Numbered from the stretch's first letter, positions 26,383-35,814 are shown. The stretch: 64,000 bases of DNA from GCA-002708315 sp964460905 (GCA_964460905.1 CAYWRM010000015.1:1-64000); one strand, 5' to 3'. A program made the numbers and translations. Notes: generated from the letters alone by a model not told the origin.

Positions 26383-27669
26383 CTAAACCCATCCACGATC
26401 CAGACAAGCCTTTGCTACCCTATCAACTGATATTACATAAGCTGCATCTCGCATAGAAAGGTTATTATCTTTGGCAAAATTACTAACAGCAATGAAAGCT
26501 GAAGTCATTTTAATATCAAGTTTACTTAATACTTCGTCTTTTTCCCAAAAATAATTCATATTACTTTGGACCTGTTCAAAATAGCTACATGTAACACCTC
26601 CTGCGTTAGCAAGAAAGTCAGGTATTACAAAAATATTATGCTCTTCAATTATTGTAGAAGCTTCCGGAGTTGTTGGTCCGTCAGCACCCTCAGCAATAAT
26701 TTTTACACGTTTATTTATTTTGTTAACATTATCTTTATTTATTTGATTTTCAATTGCTGCTGGGATCAGAATATCAACATCTTGTTCAAGCCAGGCATCT
26801 CCGGGTAATATTTTATAACCCAAATCAATTGCTTTTTGTTTAACTATCCCTCCAAAGCTATCAGTAATTGTTCTTAGTTCTTCTAGGTTGACCCCTGATT
26901 CTTTTTTAAATGAATAACTTGTGTTATCATCCTGATTCCATGAAGAAACACAAATTACTTTGCCTCCCATTTGAATAAATAATTCAATTGCATATTGAGC
27001 TACTTTTCCAAAACCCTGTATGCTTGCCACTGTTTCTGATGGTGATATATCGAGTTCCATAAGGGCTTCTCTAACAGTAATAATTACACCATATCCGGTT
27101 GCTTCAATACGACCCAATGATCCACCCATACCAACAGGTTTTCCAGTAAATGCCCCTGGAGTTTTTTTTCCTGAAAGCACCTCATATTCGTCAAGCATCC
27201 AAAGCATATGCTTTGCGTTTGTCATTATATCGGGTGCTGGTATATCAGTATCTGGTCCTATATTTTTATAAACCTGCCTAACCCAGCCTCTGCATAACCG
27301 TTCCTGTTCTGTTTCGCTTAAATTATGCGGATCGCAAATAACACCACCCTTACCACCACCAAGGGGTAAATCTGCAACAGCAGTTTTCCAAGTCATCCAC
27401 ATGGAAAGTGCTCTGACTGTATCAGCAGTTTCTTCTGGGTGAAACCGAAGACCACCTTTAGCAGGTCCACGTGCATCATTGTGTTGAACACGGTATCCCT
27501 TAAATATCTTAACTGTCCCATTATCCAAACGAACAGGGATTGAAAAGTGATATTCACGGATGGGACTTCTAAGTAGTTCTCTTGTAGCCTGGTCCAAATC
27601 GAGCATGTCAGCTGCACGGTCAAATTGCTTTTGAGCAATTTCAAAGGGGTTATAGGAAGAATTATTCAT
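26383..27669 (-). CDS. gdhA: Glutamate dehydrogenase (Glu/Leu/Phe/Val family)
   Basis: A 428-residue amino-acid dehydrogenase of the hexameric 45-50 kDa class, converting glutamate to 2-oxoglutarate and ammonia. The substrate and catalytic residues are visible: RGPAKGGLRFHP (K71), MTWKTAVADLPLGGGKGGV (K95 and the catalytic-loop K107), PAPDIMTN and the dinucleotide fold GFGKVAQYAIELF. The length (about 420) and the start fit the catabolic, NAD-preferring enzymes of anaerobes better than the 445-450 residue biosynthetic GdhA, but cofactor choice cannot be read safely. It precedes the PPDK-like genes (77-base gap, same strand) and stands near NfnAB, consistent with amino-acid fermentation. Confidence 0.92.
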   Translation of the reverse strand: MNNSSYNPFEIAQKQFDRAADMLDLDQATRELLRSPIREYHFSIPVRLDNGTVKIFKGYRVQHNDARGPAKGGLRFHPEETADTVRALSMWMTWKTAVADLPLGGGKGGVICDPHNLSETEQERLCRGWVRQVYKNIGPDTDIPAPDIMTNAKHMLWMLDEYEVLSGKKTPGAFTGKPVGMGGSLGRIEATGYGVIITVREALMELDISPSETVASIQGFGKVAQYAIELFIQMGGKVICVSSWNQDDNTSYSFKKESGVNLEELRTITDSFGGIVKQKAIDLGYKILPGDAWLEQDVDILIPAAIENQINKDNVNKINKRVKIIAEGADGPTTPEASTIIEEHNIFVIPDFLANAGGVTCSYFEQVQSNMNYFWEKDEVLSKLDIKMTSAFIAVSNFAKDNNLSMRDAAYVISVDRVAKACLDRGWV

Positions 27670-27819
27670 AATATCAATAATTTCAAAAACTTAATAGAAA
27701 CAAAAATTTAGATTCTGGTGTAAATTTATGAAATAACTGATTAAAATATGTAGAATCAGATTTTTTTTTTGATTGTATTTGGATAACAAAAAGTAATCCA
27801 ATACCTGATGAATTTTAGA

Positions 27820-28461
27820 TTAGGAACATCCGCAGTTTCCATGTCCTTTGCCACGTAAATCAGCTGGGTTGTCACACGTTGGGCAATCATCTTCATAAGC
27901 ATGCTCATGTTCATTATTCGATGAGCAGCACGAATCAGATTGTATTTCATTGTTACTACTGCATCCACAACCTGTACCACAACCTCCAGATGGAGCGAGG
28001 TCGTTTTCAGTTACATTTCTTACTTCATGAACTTTACCAGTAACAAACAAGCTTTTATCGGCTAAATTATGATTGAAATCCATTTTCACACCATCGGGAA
28101 CAATTTCTATTACTTTACCCAATACAGTATTCCCACCATTGTCCATCATTGATATTTCGTTACCAAGATATAACAGGTCTTCCTTAAGAACGCCATTTAT
28201 CTCAAACGAAGATTTTGGTACAAAAACAACTAGTTCGTTCTTGTAATTCCCAAATGATTCTTCAGGTTTAAGTGTAAACTCAAAATTATCATTGGCCTCT
28301 AAACTATCCATATGTGTTTCTAAACCAGGCATTACAGACCCATTTCCAAAAATTAGTAGTTTTGGATTTTTTTCATCGGCAAACTCAATTAATTTACCAT
28401 TACTATTATTTATATGTATCTTATATGAAACTGCTGCTGCTGCATTAGATGATATTTTCAT
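27820..28461 (-). CDS. SlyD-like FKBP-type peptidyl-prolyl isomerase with Cys-rich metal-binding tail
   Basis: A 213-residue protein. The FKBP core with an inserted chaperone flap is recognisable (ISYKIHI-type strand, GSVMPGLETHMDSL, KPEESFGNYKNELV). Residues 158-213 form a tail with nine Cys and three His, including CGTGCGC, a CC pair, HEH, CPTC and GHGNCGCS. E. coli SlyD has a His-rich tail that binds nickel and helps metallocentre assembly; this one is Cys-dominated, which suggests zinc, copper or an iron-sulfur-related role. No signal peptide. It lies alone, between gdhA and the NfnAB unit, both of which are metal- or redox-related. Assignment of the core is firm; the tail's metal is inference. 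Confidence 0.85.
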   Translation of the reverse strand: MKISSNAAAAVSYKIHINNSNGKLIEFADEKNPKLLIFGNGSVMPGLETHMDSLEANDNFEFTLKPEESFGNYKNELVVFVPKSSFEINGVLKEDLLYLGNEISMMDNGGNTVLGKVIEIVPDGVKMDFNHNLADKSLFVTGKVHEVRNVTENDLAPSGGCGTGCGCSSNNEIQSDSCCSSNNEHEHAYEDDCPTCDNPADLRGKGHGNCGCS

Positions 28462-28797
28462 AATTCAAATATTTTTTATGTACATTGAGATTATACCAAC
28501 TATAACCCCATATTAACGATATAAATTGTTTCTTTTTCCCTTTCTTTTTGTTAGAAAAGATTTCCAGAGCTTTGGCTATTCAAATATTTTCTGCCTCAAT
28601 AAAGAAAAATATAATTCAATTTATTTATCGGTAATATGGAATCATAATTGGTATTACTATTAATAAATTGTCGGCAAAAGTAAACAAATTATTTTATTTA
28701 GAATGATTCAAAATAATAGCAGTATATTACTATACAAAAAAACCTCCACCAAATTATTGGCAGAGGTTAAAATCAAACATCTTTTAAATAAGAGGAA
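28462..28797. other. 336-base intergenic region
   Basis: Very AT-rich. It holds the terminator hairpin of the upstream minus-strand unit (28735-28768). The remaining 270 bases presumably carry the promoter of the FKBP gene, but I see no convincing TAnnTTTG pair, open frame or RNA structure in it. Confidence 0.6.
28735..28768 (-). terminator. Rho-independent terminator of the NfnAB-DHOD-like unit
   Basis: AACCTC at 28741-28746 pairs with GAGGTT at 28763-28768, and CCAA pairs with TTGG inside, closing an ATTA loop. On the minus strand the hairpin is followed by a run of seven T (A run at 28736-28742). It begins 30 bases past the stop codon at 28798. Confidence 0.75.
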
Positions 28798-29796
28798 TTA
28801 TTTATATTCACTAAAATATTTCATAAACTGAATGCGCTCGTATACATTATGGTTGGCATTTTCGGCCTGGCTAAGTTTACTACGAAACTGATCTACATAA
28901 TTATAGCCCTTTTTCTCCATCCAATCGTTGATAAAGCTAAGCATATCAACAATCGTTTCTGGGCCATGTTTATAAATGGCAGAAGTAACCTGAGTTACTT
29001 TGGCACCAACTAAAAGTTGTTTTATAACAGCCTCCCCATCATGAATACCTGTTGATGCAGCTAGATCGAGACTAACACGCTTTGCCATAATTGCAATCCA
29101 CCTTAATGATGTAGCAATATCTGTAGGTGTGCTAAAAACCTCAGCATGTGAAACTTTCTCATCTTCAATGTTAATGTCGGGGCTTGAAAACTTGTTGAAC
29201 ATAACAACACCATCAGCTCCATTTTTTTCGAGGTTAGCAACAACTTTACCAAGATTAGCAAAGAATGGGCTAATTTTAACAGATACAGGGATATTAACAA
29301 CGCTTTTCACCCTGTTTACAATTTTGTAATACATGTTTTCGTTGGCATCACAATCGTTATCCATGTTAAAAGGCATGACAAAAATATTAAGCTCAATTGC
29401 GTCAGCTCCCGCATCTTCAATTTGTTTTGCAAAGCCTGTCCACTCCATATCTGATATAGCATTTATGCTTGCAATTATCGGAATTGAGACTTTACTTTTA
29501 GCATCACGAATAAGCTGAATGCAGTTACTAAGTTCCTTTTCTTTTACGTGAATATCAATATAATCAAGGGTTTCGGAATAGTCAGAATATATCATTCCGT
29601 CTTCCTGAGCTTTTTTGATACTATGATTGGCTTCAAGCATTATCTGCTCTTCAAATAGCGATTTCAGCACAACGGCACCAACTCCATTTTTGTCGAGTTC
29701 AACAATTTTTTCAACTGAATCCGTAAGGCCTGAGCTTCCAACAACAATAGGGTTTCTGAGTGTAAGACCGAGATATTTAGTACTTAAGTCTGGCAT
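28798..29796 (-). CDS. Dihydroorotate dehydrogenase-like flavoprotein
   Basis: A 332-residue TIM-barrel protein of the dihydroorotate oxidase superfamily, beginning STKYLGLTLRNPIVVGSSGLT and containing ADAIELNIFVMP, IPVSVKISPFF and GADGVVMFNKF, which are the FMN-phosphate and substrate-side strands of the fold. The catalytic Cys/Ser loop of true PyrD is not apparent, and it is not near pyrimidine genes. It is the last gene of a three-gene minus-strand run behind the NfnA- and NfnB-like genes (30-base gap), so a role as an accessory redox flavoprotein fits better than UMP synthesis. The reaction is unknown. Confidence 0.82.
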   Translation of the reverse strand: MPDLSTKYLGLTLRNPIVVGSSGLTDSVEKIVELDKNGVGAVVLKSLFEEQIMLEANHSIKKAQEDGMIYSDYSETLDYIDIHVKEKELSNCIQLIRDAKSKVSIPIIASINAISDMEWTGFAKQIEDAGADAIELNIFVMPFNMDNDCDANENMYYKIVNRVKSVVNIPVSVKISPFFANLGKVVANLEKNGADGVVMFNKFSSPDINIEDEKVSHAEVFSTPTDIATSLRWIAIMAKRVSLDLAASTGIHDGEAVIKQLLVGAKVTQVTSAIYKHGPETIVDMLSFINDWMEKKGYNYVDQFRSKLSQAENANHNVYERIQFMKYFSEYK

Positions 29797-29826
29797 ATCT
29801 ATTTTTTATTTGTGTCGAAATTAAAA

Positions 29827-31317
29827 TTAATTAGCTTGTATTTTTTTCTGGATGTACTTATGCATTCCGGAAGCAGCAATACGACCATCACCCATTGCAA
29901 GTATAACTGTTGCACCACCTCTAACAATATCACCACCGGCGAATAGGTCAGGAACTGATGATTGCATGGTTTCTTCATCCACAACTATTGTACCCCATCT
30001 TGTTACTTTTAAATCAGGTAAACTGGCAGGGATTAACGGGTTAGGTGAAACACCAACACTCACAACAACAGTATCAACATCGATAATAAACTCTGAGCCT
30101 TCAATGGGCACTGGTCGGCGACGGCCCGAAGAATCGGGTTCACCAAGTTCCATTTTCTGAATTTTCATCTTGTTAACACGTCCATCCTCATCAGCATAAT
30201 ACTCAAGAGGATTATGAAGGTTCATAAATTCAATTCCTTCTTCTTTGGCATGTATTACTTCTTCAACACGAGCAGGCATTTCTTCTTCCGAACGACGATA
30301 AATAATCATCGACCTTTCGGCACCAAGTCTTTTGGCAGTACGAACAGAATCCATTGCTGTATTACCACCTCCAATAACGGCTACTAAATTTCCGCTGATA
30401 ACTGGTGTGTCATATTCAGGATCAGCAGCATTCATAAGGTTAACCCTTGTTAAATATTCATTTGATGAAAATATGCCGTTGAAATTCTCACCTGGGATAT
30501 TCATAAATCTTGGTAAACCGGCACCAGATCCAACAAAAAATGCTTTAAATCCTTGACTTCTAAGTTCATCGAATGATGAAGTTTTACCTACAATGAAGTT
30601 AGTAATAAACTTAACTCCCATTTCACGAAGGTTATCAATTTCAAAATCAACAATTTCATTCGGTAGCCTGAATTCAGGGATGCCATATTTTAAAACTCCT
30701 CCAATTTCGTGAAGTGCCTCGAAAACAGTAACATCATAGCCAAACTTAGCAAGATCACCTGCAGCCGCTAATCCGGCAGGTCCTGATCCAATAACTGCTA
30801 CTTTAATTTTATTTGCTTTGGCTGTTTTAGGAATAGATGCTTTACCACTATTTCTCTCATAATCAGCAGCAAATCTTTCCAAAAATCCAATAGCAACGGG
30901 TATTGCACCCATCTTTTTGGTGTAGAAACAATTTGCTTCACATTGTTTTTCCTGTGGACAAACACGACCGCACACTGCAGGTAACCCATTGGTTTCTTTA
31001 AGAACTGCAGCAGCACCAAGAATATCTTTAGTTTCAATCTTCTTGATAAATTTAGGAATATTAATTCCAACAGGGCAACCTGTTATACATGTTGGGTCGG
31101 GACAATCGATACAACGTTGTGCTTCGGCAACAGCCTGATCAAAGGTAAGTCCTGTGTTTACTTCAATATTACTTTTATTTCTAACATTGGGATCCTCTTC
31201 CGGCATACTAGTACGAACTTTTCCAATACGCTCTTTGGTTTTTATGCTTTTTCTGATTTCAGCTCTCCACTCCTGGCTTCTTTCAGCTTTTAGGTATTCT
31301 GCTATATTTTCCATCAA
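29827..31317 (-). CDS. nfnB: NADPH-dependent GltD/NfnB-type flavoprotein subunit
   Basis: A 496-residue FAD/iron-sulfur protein of the glutamate-synthase small-subunit family. The N-terminal double 4Fe-4S region is visible in CIDCPDPTCITGCPVGINIP and CGRVCPQEKQCEANC, the FAD site in VAVIGSGPAGLAAAG and the NADPH site in VAVIGGGNTAMDSVRTA; the closing FAD motif is DLFAGGDIVRGGATV. Alone this could be GltD or SudA, but the gene directly upstream encodes the matching NfnA/SudB subunit (18-base gap) and no GltB is near. The pair is best read as NADH-dependent ferredoxin:NADP oxidoreductase (NfnAB), a flavin-based electron-bifurcating transhydrogenase. Start is MM; either Met is possible. Confidence 0.88.
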   Translation of the reverse strand: MMENIAEYLKAERSQEWRAEIRKSIKTKERIGKVRTSMPEEDPNVRNKSNIEVNTGLTFDQAVAEAQRCIDCPDPTCITGCPVGINIPKFIKKIETKDILGAAAVLKETNGLPAVCGRVCPQEKQCEANCFYTKKMGAIPVAIGFLERFAADYERNSGKASIPKTAKANKIKVAVIGSGPAGLAAAGDLAKFGYDVTVFEALHEIGGVLKYGIPEFRLPNEIVDFEIDNLREMGVKFITNFIVGKTSSFDELRSQGFKAFFVGSGAGLPRFMNIPGENFNGIFSSNEYLTRVNLMNAADPEYDTPVISGNLVAVIGGGNTAMDSVRTAKRLGAERSMIIYRRSEEEMPARVEEVIHAKEEGIEFMNLHNPLEYYADEDGRVNKMKIQKMELGEPDSSGRRRPVPIEGSEFIIDVDTVVVSVGVSPNPLIPASLPDLKVTRWGTIVVDEETMQSSVPDLFAGGDIVRGGATVILAMGDGRIAASGMHKYIQKKIQAN

Positions 31318-31335
31318 TGCAACTGTTTCAACTGT

Positions 31336-32151
31336 TTATAAATATTTTTGATAGGCCTCATGCTCTGCATTTTTATAAGCTCCCAATCGCATTAACATCT
31401 GATCAAAATCAACCTGATGAGCATCAAACTCGGGACCATCAACACAAACAAACTTAGTTTTACCACCAACACTCACACGACAAGCTCCACACATTCCGGT
31501 ACCGTCAACCATAATTGTATTTAAACTGGCCAATGTAGGAATATTGTATTTTTTAGTAGTAAGGGCTGCAAATTTCATCATAATTGCAGGACCAATAGTT
31601 ACAGCAAGATCAACTTTTTCACGGTTGATTACTTCTTCCATTCCAGCTGTTACCAAACCTTTATTGCCAGATGAACCATCATCAGTCATAACAATAACCT
31701 CGTCAGAAAATTCGCGCATTTGTGCTTCGAGTATTACAAGGTCTTTGTTTCTAGCAGCCAGAACTGTTATTACTTTATTGCCAGCTTTCTTAAATCCCTC
31801 TACAATTGGTAATAATGGAGCAACACCTACACCACCACCAGCACATAATACAGTACCAACTTTTTCGATATGAGTTGCCTGTCCAAGGGGGCCTACAACA
31901 TCTGTTACTTCATCGCCCACTTCAAGTGCCGATAATTTTGCCGATGTAACACCAACCTGTTGTACAACTAGAGTAATAGTTCCTTTTTCAGGATTAGACC
32001 CTGCAATCGTTAGAGGAATCCTTTCACCTTTTTCTCCTATTTTTATTATCACAAAATGACCCGGTTTTCGAGATTTTGCAATTTCAGGTGCATTTAGAAC
32101 TAGTCGAACAACATTCTTAGAAAAAAACTCTTTTTCAAGTATTTTACTCAT
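31336..32151 (-). CDS. nfnA: NfnA-type ferredoxin-NADP reductase subunit (SudB-like)
   Basis: A 271-residue flavoprotein of the ferredoxin reductase/dihydroorotate dehydrogenase electron-transfer (PyrK) family. The FAD-binding strand is RIPLTIAGSNPEKGTI, the nicotinamide-nucleotide loop VLCAGGGVGVAPLLPI, and a C-terminal 2Fe-2S site DGTGMCGACRVSVGG...FVCVDGP carries three Cys plus the upstream Asp, as in Thermotoga NfnA. It is the first gene of the unit that continues with the NfnB-like and DHOD-like genes. In the family it takes electrons from NADH and passes them through its 2Fe-2S cluster. Function as SudB (sulfide dehydrogenase) is the main alternative name for the same architecture. Confidence 0.88.
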   Translation of the reverse strand: MSKILEKEFFSKNVVRLVLNAPEIAKSRKPGHFVIIKIGEKGERIPLTIAGSNPEKGTITLVVQQVGVTSAKLSALEVGDEVTDVVGPLGQATHIEKVGTVLCAGGGVGVAPLLPIVEGFKKAGNKVITVLAARNKDLVILEAQMREFSDEVIVMTDDGSSGNKGLVTAGMEEVINREKVDLAVTIGPAIMMKFAALTTKKYNIPTLASLNTIMVDGTGMCGACRVSVGGKTKFVCVDGPEFDAHQVDFDQMLMRLGAYKNAEHEAYQKYL

Positions 32152-32431
32152 ATTTATATATTTATAATTCAGCTATTGCAATAGCAAAAAAATTAATTTG
32201 TAAATCTAATAAATAACTTATGAGATAATAAGTTAATATTAAGGGTAAAATAGTACTTACAGTAAATCAATTAATTATACTGTCTATTTATAATAAGTCT
32301 AATTTCTAAATTATTAATAATGAAAGTTTTAATGAAAAAACATAAAAATACCGAAAGGCCTATGTTTTATCACTTTTTTTGACGGAAGGAATTAAATTGT
32401 TGACTACTCTGCCGAACGGCATGAACCTATG

Positions 32432-33790
32432 TTACAAACTGTATTTCTTGATTTTGGCAATTAAATTAACCCGGGAAATAGCCAAAATTTGCGAGGCTTT
32501 TGTTTTGTTGTTACCTGTAAAAGCTAACACCTTTTTAATATGTTCCTTCTCAATGATTTCTAAGGTATTTGGCAAATTACCATTTTCAAATTCCGTATTT
32601 ATTTGAAGACTGTCCAACAAATAACTAGGCAATGACTTTTTCTTTATTTCACCAGTGGCTTCCACAATTAAAGAACTGTTAATAATGTTCATCAGTTCTC
32701 TTACATTTCCCGGAAAGGCGTATGTTTTCAGGCTGTTGATAACGGGCTTGGATATTCGTTTTACATTTTTCTTATACTTGACATTGAATTTTTTAAGAAA
32801 ATAATCTGCCAATAACACTATATCTTCCAAGCGGTCGCGAAGTGGTGGCAGGCTGATAGAGTTGATATTCAAACGGAAAAACAAATCTTTTCTAAAATTG
32901 CCTTTATTAATCTCCTCGAACAGGTTTTTATTGGTGGCTGCAATGATCCGTACGTCCATCTTAATATGTTTTGTGGAGCCAAGCCTGTAAAACTCTTGCT
33001 CCTGTAGTACACGCAACAATTTGACCTGAACAGGCAGTTCTAGCTCACCAATTTCATCTAAAAACAAAGTGCCACCATTTGCCTCGTCCAAAAAGCCCTT
33101 TTTGTTTTTTACAGCCCCGGTAAAGGCACCTTTTTCGTAACCAAAAAATTCAGAGGCAAACAATTCCTGAGCAAACGATCCGGCATTTACTGCTATGAAA
33201 GGCTTGTCTCGCCTATCGCTTATTTCATGAATTGCCTTGGCAATCAATTCTTTTCCAGTACCGCTTTCGCCCCAAATAAGCACACAGTTGTCGGTATTGG
33301 CAAATTTTCCAACAAAATGAAAAATCTTTAACATTTCGCTGTTTTGTGTAATGATATCCCTAAATGCGTGCTTATACTTTAGGTGAAAGAATGTGGGGAG
33401 GAATTCCATTTCCTCACTTTCCACCCAACTGTTATTGGCGGCATTTTTAAGTGCCTTCAGCAACTTTTCTTCGTTTATGGGTTTGAGCATATAATCAAAG
33501 GTTCCCAGTTTCATTGCCGAAATCGCCAGGTCAACATCATCAACACCTGTAAGCACTATGGTTGTAATTTTATACTCTTTCTTGTTGATATATTCCAGGA
33601 TATCTATGCCCGTTACTTCTGGCATGTCCATATCCAGAAATAGTACGTCATGCGCTTCTTTGTCCAATATTTTATAGGCGCCTTCACTATTTTGTAACAC
33701 ATCAATTTCAAAATTCCCCGACTGCAAAAGGAAGACTCTCAAAAAGTTAAGCACCGACTGATTGTCATCTATTATTAGTACACGTGTCAT
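32432..33790 (-). CDS. NtrC-family sigma-54-dependent response regulator
   Basis: A 452-residue regulator with three parts: receiver (D53 acceptor in LFLDMDMPEVTG), AAA+ activator domain (Walker A GESGTGKELIAKAI; the sigma-54 contact loop GAFTGA at residues 221-226; GGTLFLDEIGEL as Walker B), and a C-terminal Fis-type helix-turn-helix ending NKTASQILAISRVNLIAKIKK-like. Its start codon overlaps the stop of the histidine kinase upstream by four bases (ATGA), so they form a translationally coupled two-component pair. A likely target is the sigma-54-type promoter at 43156-43171. The 280-base gap downstream to nfnA holds no gene I can support. Confidence 0.95.
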   Translation of the reverse strand: MTRVLIIDDNQSVLNFLRVFLLQSGNFEIDVLQNSEGAYKILDKEAHDVLFLDMDMPEVTGIDILEYINKKEYKITTIVLTGVDDVDLAISAMKLGTFDYMLKPINEEKLLKALKNAANNSWVESEEMEFLPTFFHLKYKHAFRDIITQNSEMLKIFHFVGKFANTDNCVLIWGESGTGKELIAKAIHEISDRRDKPFIAVNAGSFAQELFASEFFGYEKGAFTGAVKNKKGFLDEANGGTLFLDEIGELELPVQVKLLRVLQEQEFYRLGSTKHIKMDVRIIAATNKNLFEEINKGNFRKDLFFRLNINSISLPPLRDRLEDIVLLADYFLKKFNVKYKKNVKRISKPVINSLKTYAFPGNVRELMNIINSSLIVEATGEIKKKSLPSYLLDSLQINTEFENGNLPNTLEIIEKEHIKKVLAFTGNNKTKASQILAISRVNLIAKIKKYSL

Positions 33791-35670
33791 TTTTTTTGGG
33801 GATTAAGTGGTAATAAAATGCTAAAGGAAGTTCCTTTTCCCGGCGATGAATCAACGGAGATTATACCACCATGTTCTTTAATTATTCCGTAGGAGATGGA
33901 TAGTCCCAGCCCTGTTCCTCCTTCATTGCGCTTGGTTGTGAAAAATGGGTCGAAAATATTGTGCTTAGTTTTTTCATCCATCCCCTTGCCATTGTCACTA
34001 ATGCTTACTTGAACCTTTTCTACTTCAGGAAGATACCTTGTTTTGATTATGATTTTTCCTTTGTCTTTGCCAATTGCCTGTGAGGCATTCACTATCATGT
34101 TAACAATGACCTGTTCAATTTTGGTGATATTGCCTATAAAAAGTGGAATAAGGGATTCCAGATCGAGCTCAATGACAGACTTCTTTCCAAGCTGCTTCTT
34201 TACTAACCGTATCGTATTTTCTATCAATTCATTAATACGGACTTCCTCGTCCAGCACATCTACATCTTTTTTGGCAAAAAACCGCAGGCCCTCCACAATT
34301 TTCTTCATCCTTATGGATCCGTTTACCATATCCTCAATTAGGATATTGATGTTTTCCTTGAAAATATAGTAAGGTAAACGAGCAATTTTAAGATCCTTGT
34401 TATTGTCGTAATACTTATCAAGAATAGGAACAATATCGGCAAAAGCTTCCCGAATTATTTTCATGTTTCCCAAAATGAAAGTGTTGGGATTGTTTATTTC
34501 GTGTGCCACACCAGTTACCAGCTTACCTAACGAAGCCATTTTATGCGACTGAATCAACTGTGATTCCATTTGTTTTTCTTTGGATATATCGCGACAGACC
34601 TCCAGTACCCGGTTCACTGTTTTTTGATCTTTCTTAAAAATGGGGTAGGTGTTCAGCATATAGGTATTGCCGGAGTCGTGTTTTTCTAAAGTGCCTTCTT
34701 TGGCTTTCTGAAAGGTTAACTTAGCCGGGCAATCTTCACATATTTTATCCGAAGCAAACAATTGTTTATAGCATTTGCCCGATTCGCCAATTTCTTTGGT
34801 ATTTGATAAAACAATATTGAAATCCCTATCAATCACTACAATTCTATCGGTGATGGCTGTAAAAAAAGCCTGTAGTTTTTCACGACCCTTGCGGCATTCT
34901 TCGGTTAAGCGTATGAGTGTCCTGTTTTTTTCCTGAAGTACTTTCTTTCTTTTTTCCAGGTCGTTACGTTTATCACGAGCTTCAATTGCACGCGAAATTT
35001 TTTGGGCAACCTCGTTCAGTAGTATTGTTTCTTCCTTTAAAAAGGCTTCTTCATTATTATAACGCACAGAAATAAAACCCCATTTGTGGTTGTTGCGAAG
35101 AATATGGGCAAACAGTTGCTCATTCGGATCAATGGCTCCTTCTAATTGACAGCCATATCTTTTGCCTTTAAATTCAATGGTTACTTGCGCATTTTTAGGA
35201 TATTGTAAACCTTGTGTAATATGTCCCAAACAATTCTCCAGCATTACATCAATGTCCGTAAAGCTTTCCAATTCGTGACTAATATTATACAAGCATTCGG
35301 TTTCCTTGACCCTTTCCTTTAAATCACATTCAATTTTAATAATCTGGTCAATTTCATCCTTTGTAGATAATATTATATTGTAATAATTGTTGGTGTTAGC
35401 CGGAAATAAAATAAAATCCTTGTCAATCTCTGTAAAAGTATGGGGTTGCATTTCGAGCTTATCTTCCCTAACACGTTGAAGGGCTCGATATAATTTATTC
35501 CCTTCAGACTCCTGTCCATGGTTTTCTATAACCGTGTAAATGTTAAGTCCGGCTTTATCGAAAACCTTTTTAATTTCTTCTCCGACCAGCACAATGGTGT
35601 TTGATTGATCAAAAATCACAATACTTTTAAACATGCCCAAAGCCAGGTCATATTTAGACATCTCTTCCAT
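33787..35670 (-). CDS. GAF-PAS sensor histidine kinase paired with the NtrC-type regulator
   Basis: A 627-residue soluble kinase without membrane segments, so it senses a cytoplasmic signal. Residues 1-105 look like a divergent PAS-like domain, residues 115-232 like a GAF module (DLKERVKETECLYNISHEL, then GLQYPKNAQVTI), a coiled coil follows to about 265, and residues 268-370 form a PAS domain with a C300...C311-x2-C314 set (GKCYKQLF, KICEDCPAKL). The kinase core has H390 in GVAHEINNPN, then NMIVNASQAIG (N box), SDNGKGMDE (G1) and GGTGLGLSISYGII (G2). It lies 144 bases behind the Stn-like operon on the same strand. The three Cys in the PAS domain could sense redox state or bind a metal; this is inference. 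Confidence 0.92.
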   Translation of the reverse strand: MEEMSKYDLALGMFKSIVIFDQSNTIVLVGEEIKKVFDKAGLNIYTVIENHGQESEGNKLYRALQRVREDKLEMQPHTFTEIDKDFILFPANTNNYYNIILSTKDEIDQIIKIECDLKERVKETECLYNISHELESFTDIDVMLENCLGHITQGLQYPKNAQVTIEFKGKRYGCQLEGAIDPNEQLFAHILRNNHKWGFISVRYNNEEAFLKEETILLNEVAQKISRAIEARDKRNDLEKRKKVLQEKNRTLIRLTEECRKGREKLQAFFTAITDRIVVIDRDFNIVLSNTKEIGESGKCYKQLFASDKICEDCPAKLTFQKAKEGTLEKHDSGNTYMLNTYPIFKKDQKTVNRVLEVCRDISKEKQMESQLIQSHKMASLGKLVTGVAHEINNPNTFILGNMKIIREAFADIVPILDKYYDNNKDLKIARLPYYIFKENINILIEDMVNGSIRMKKIVEGLRFFAKKDVDVLDEEVRINELIENTIRLVKKQLGKKSVIELDLESLIPLFIGNITKIEQVIVNMIVNASQAIGKDKGKIIIKTRYLPEVEKVQVSISDNGKGMDEKTKHNIFDPFFTTKRNEGGTGLGLSISYGIIKEHGGIISVDSSPGKGTSFSILLPLNPQKK

Positions 35671-35814
35671 ATTTCCGTCAATTTGTTACTTAAAAAAAAC
35701 ACCTTATTACGGATAAAACTAAAGTAAACAAATTTATCATAAACTATTACTAACAAGAACAGTTTAAACACTAAATCAGGTGCGTAATGTGCAATACATA
35801 TTGATTCTTAATAA

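Noticed and set aside
28798..29796. PyrD of pyrimidine synthesis
   Set aside because: The catalytic Cys/Ser loop is not recognisable and the gene shares a transcript with NfnAB, not pyrimidine genes.
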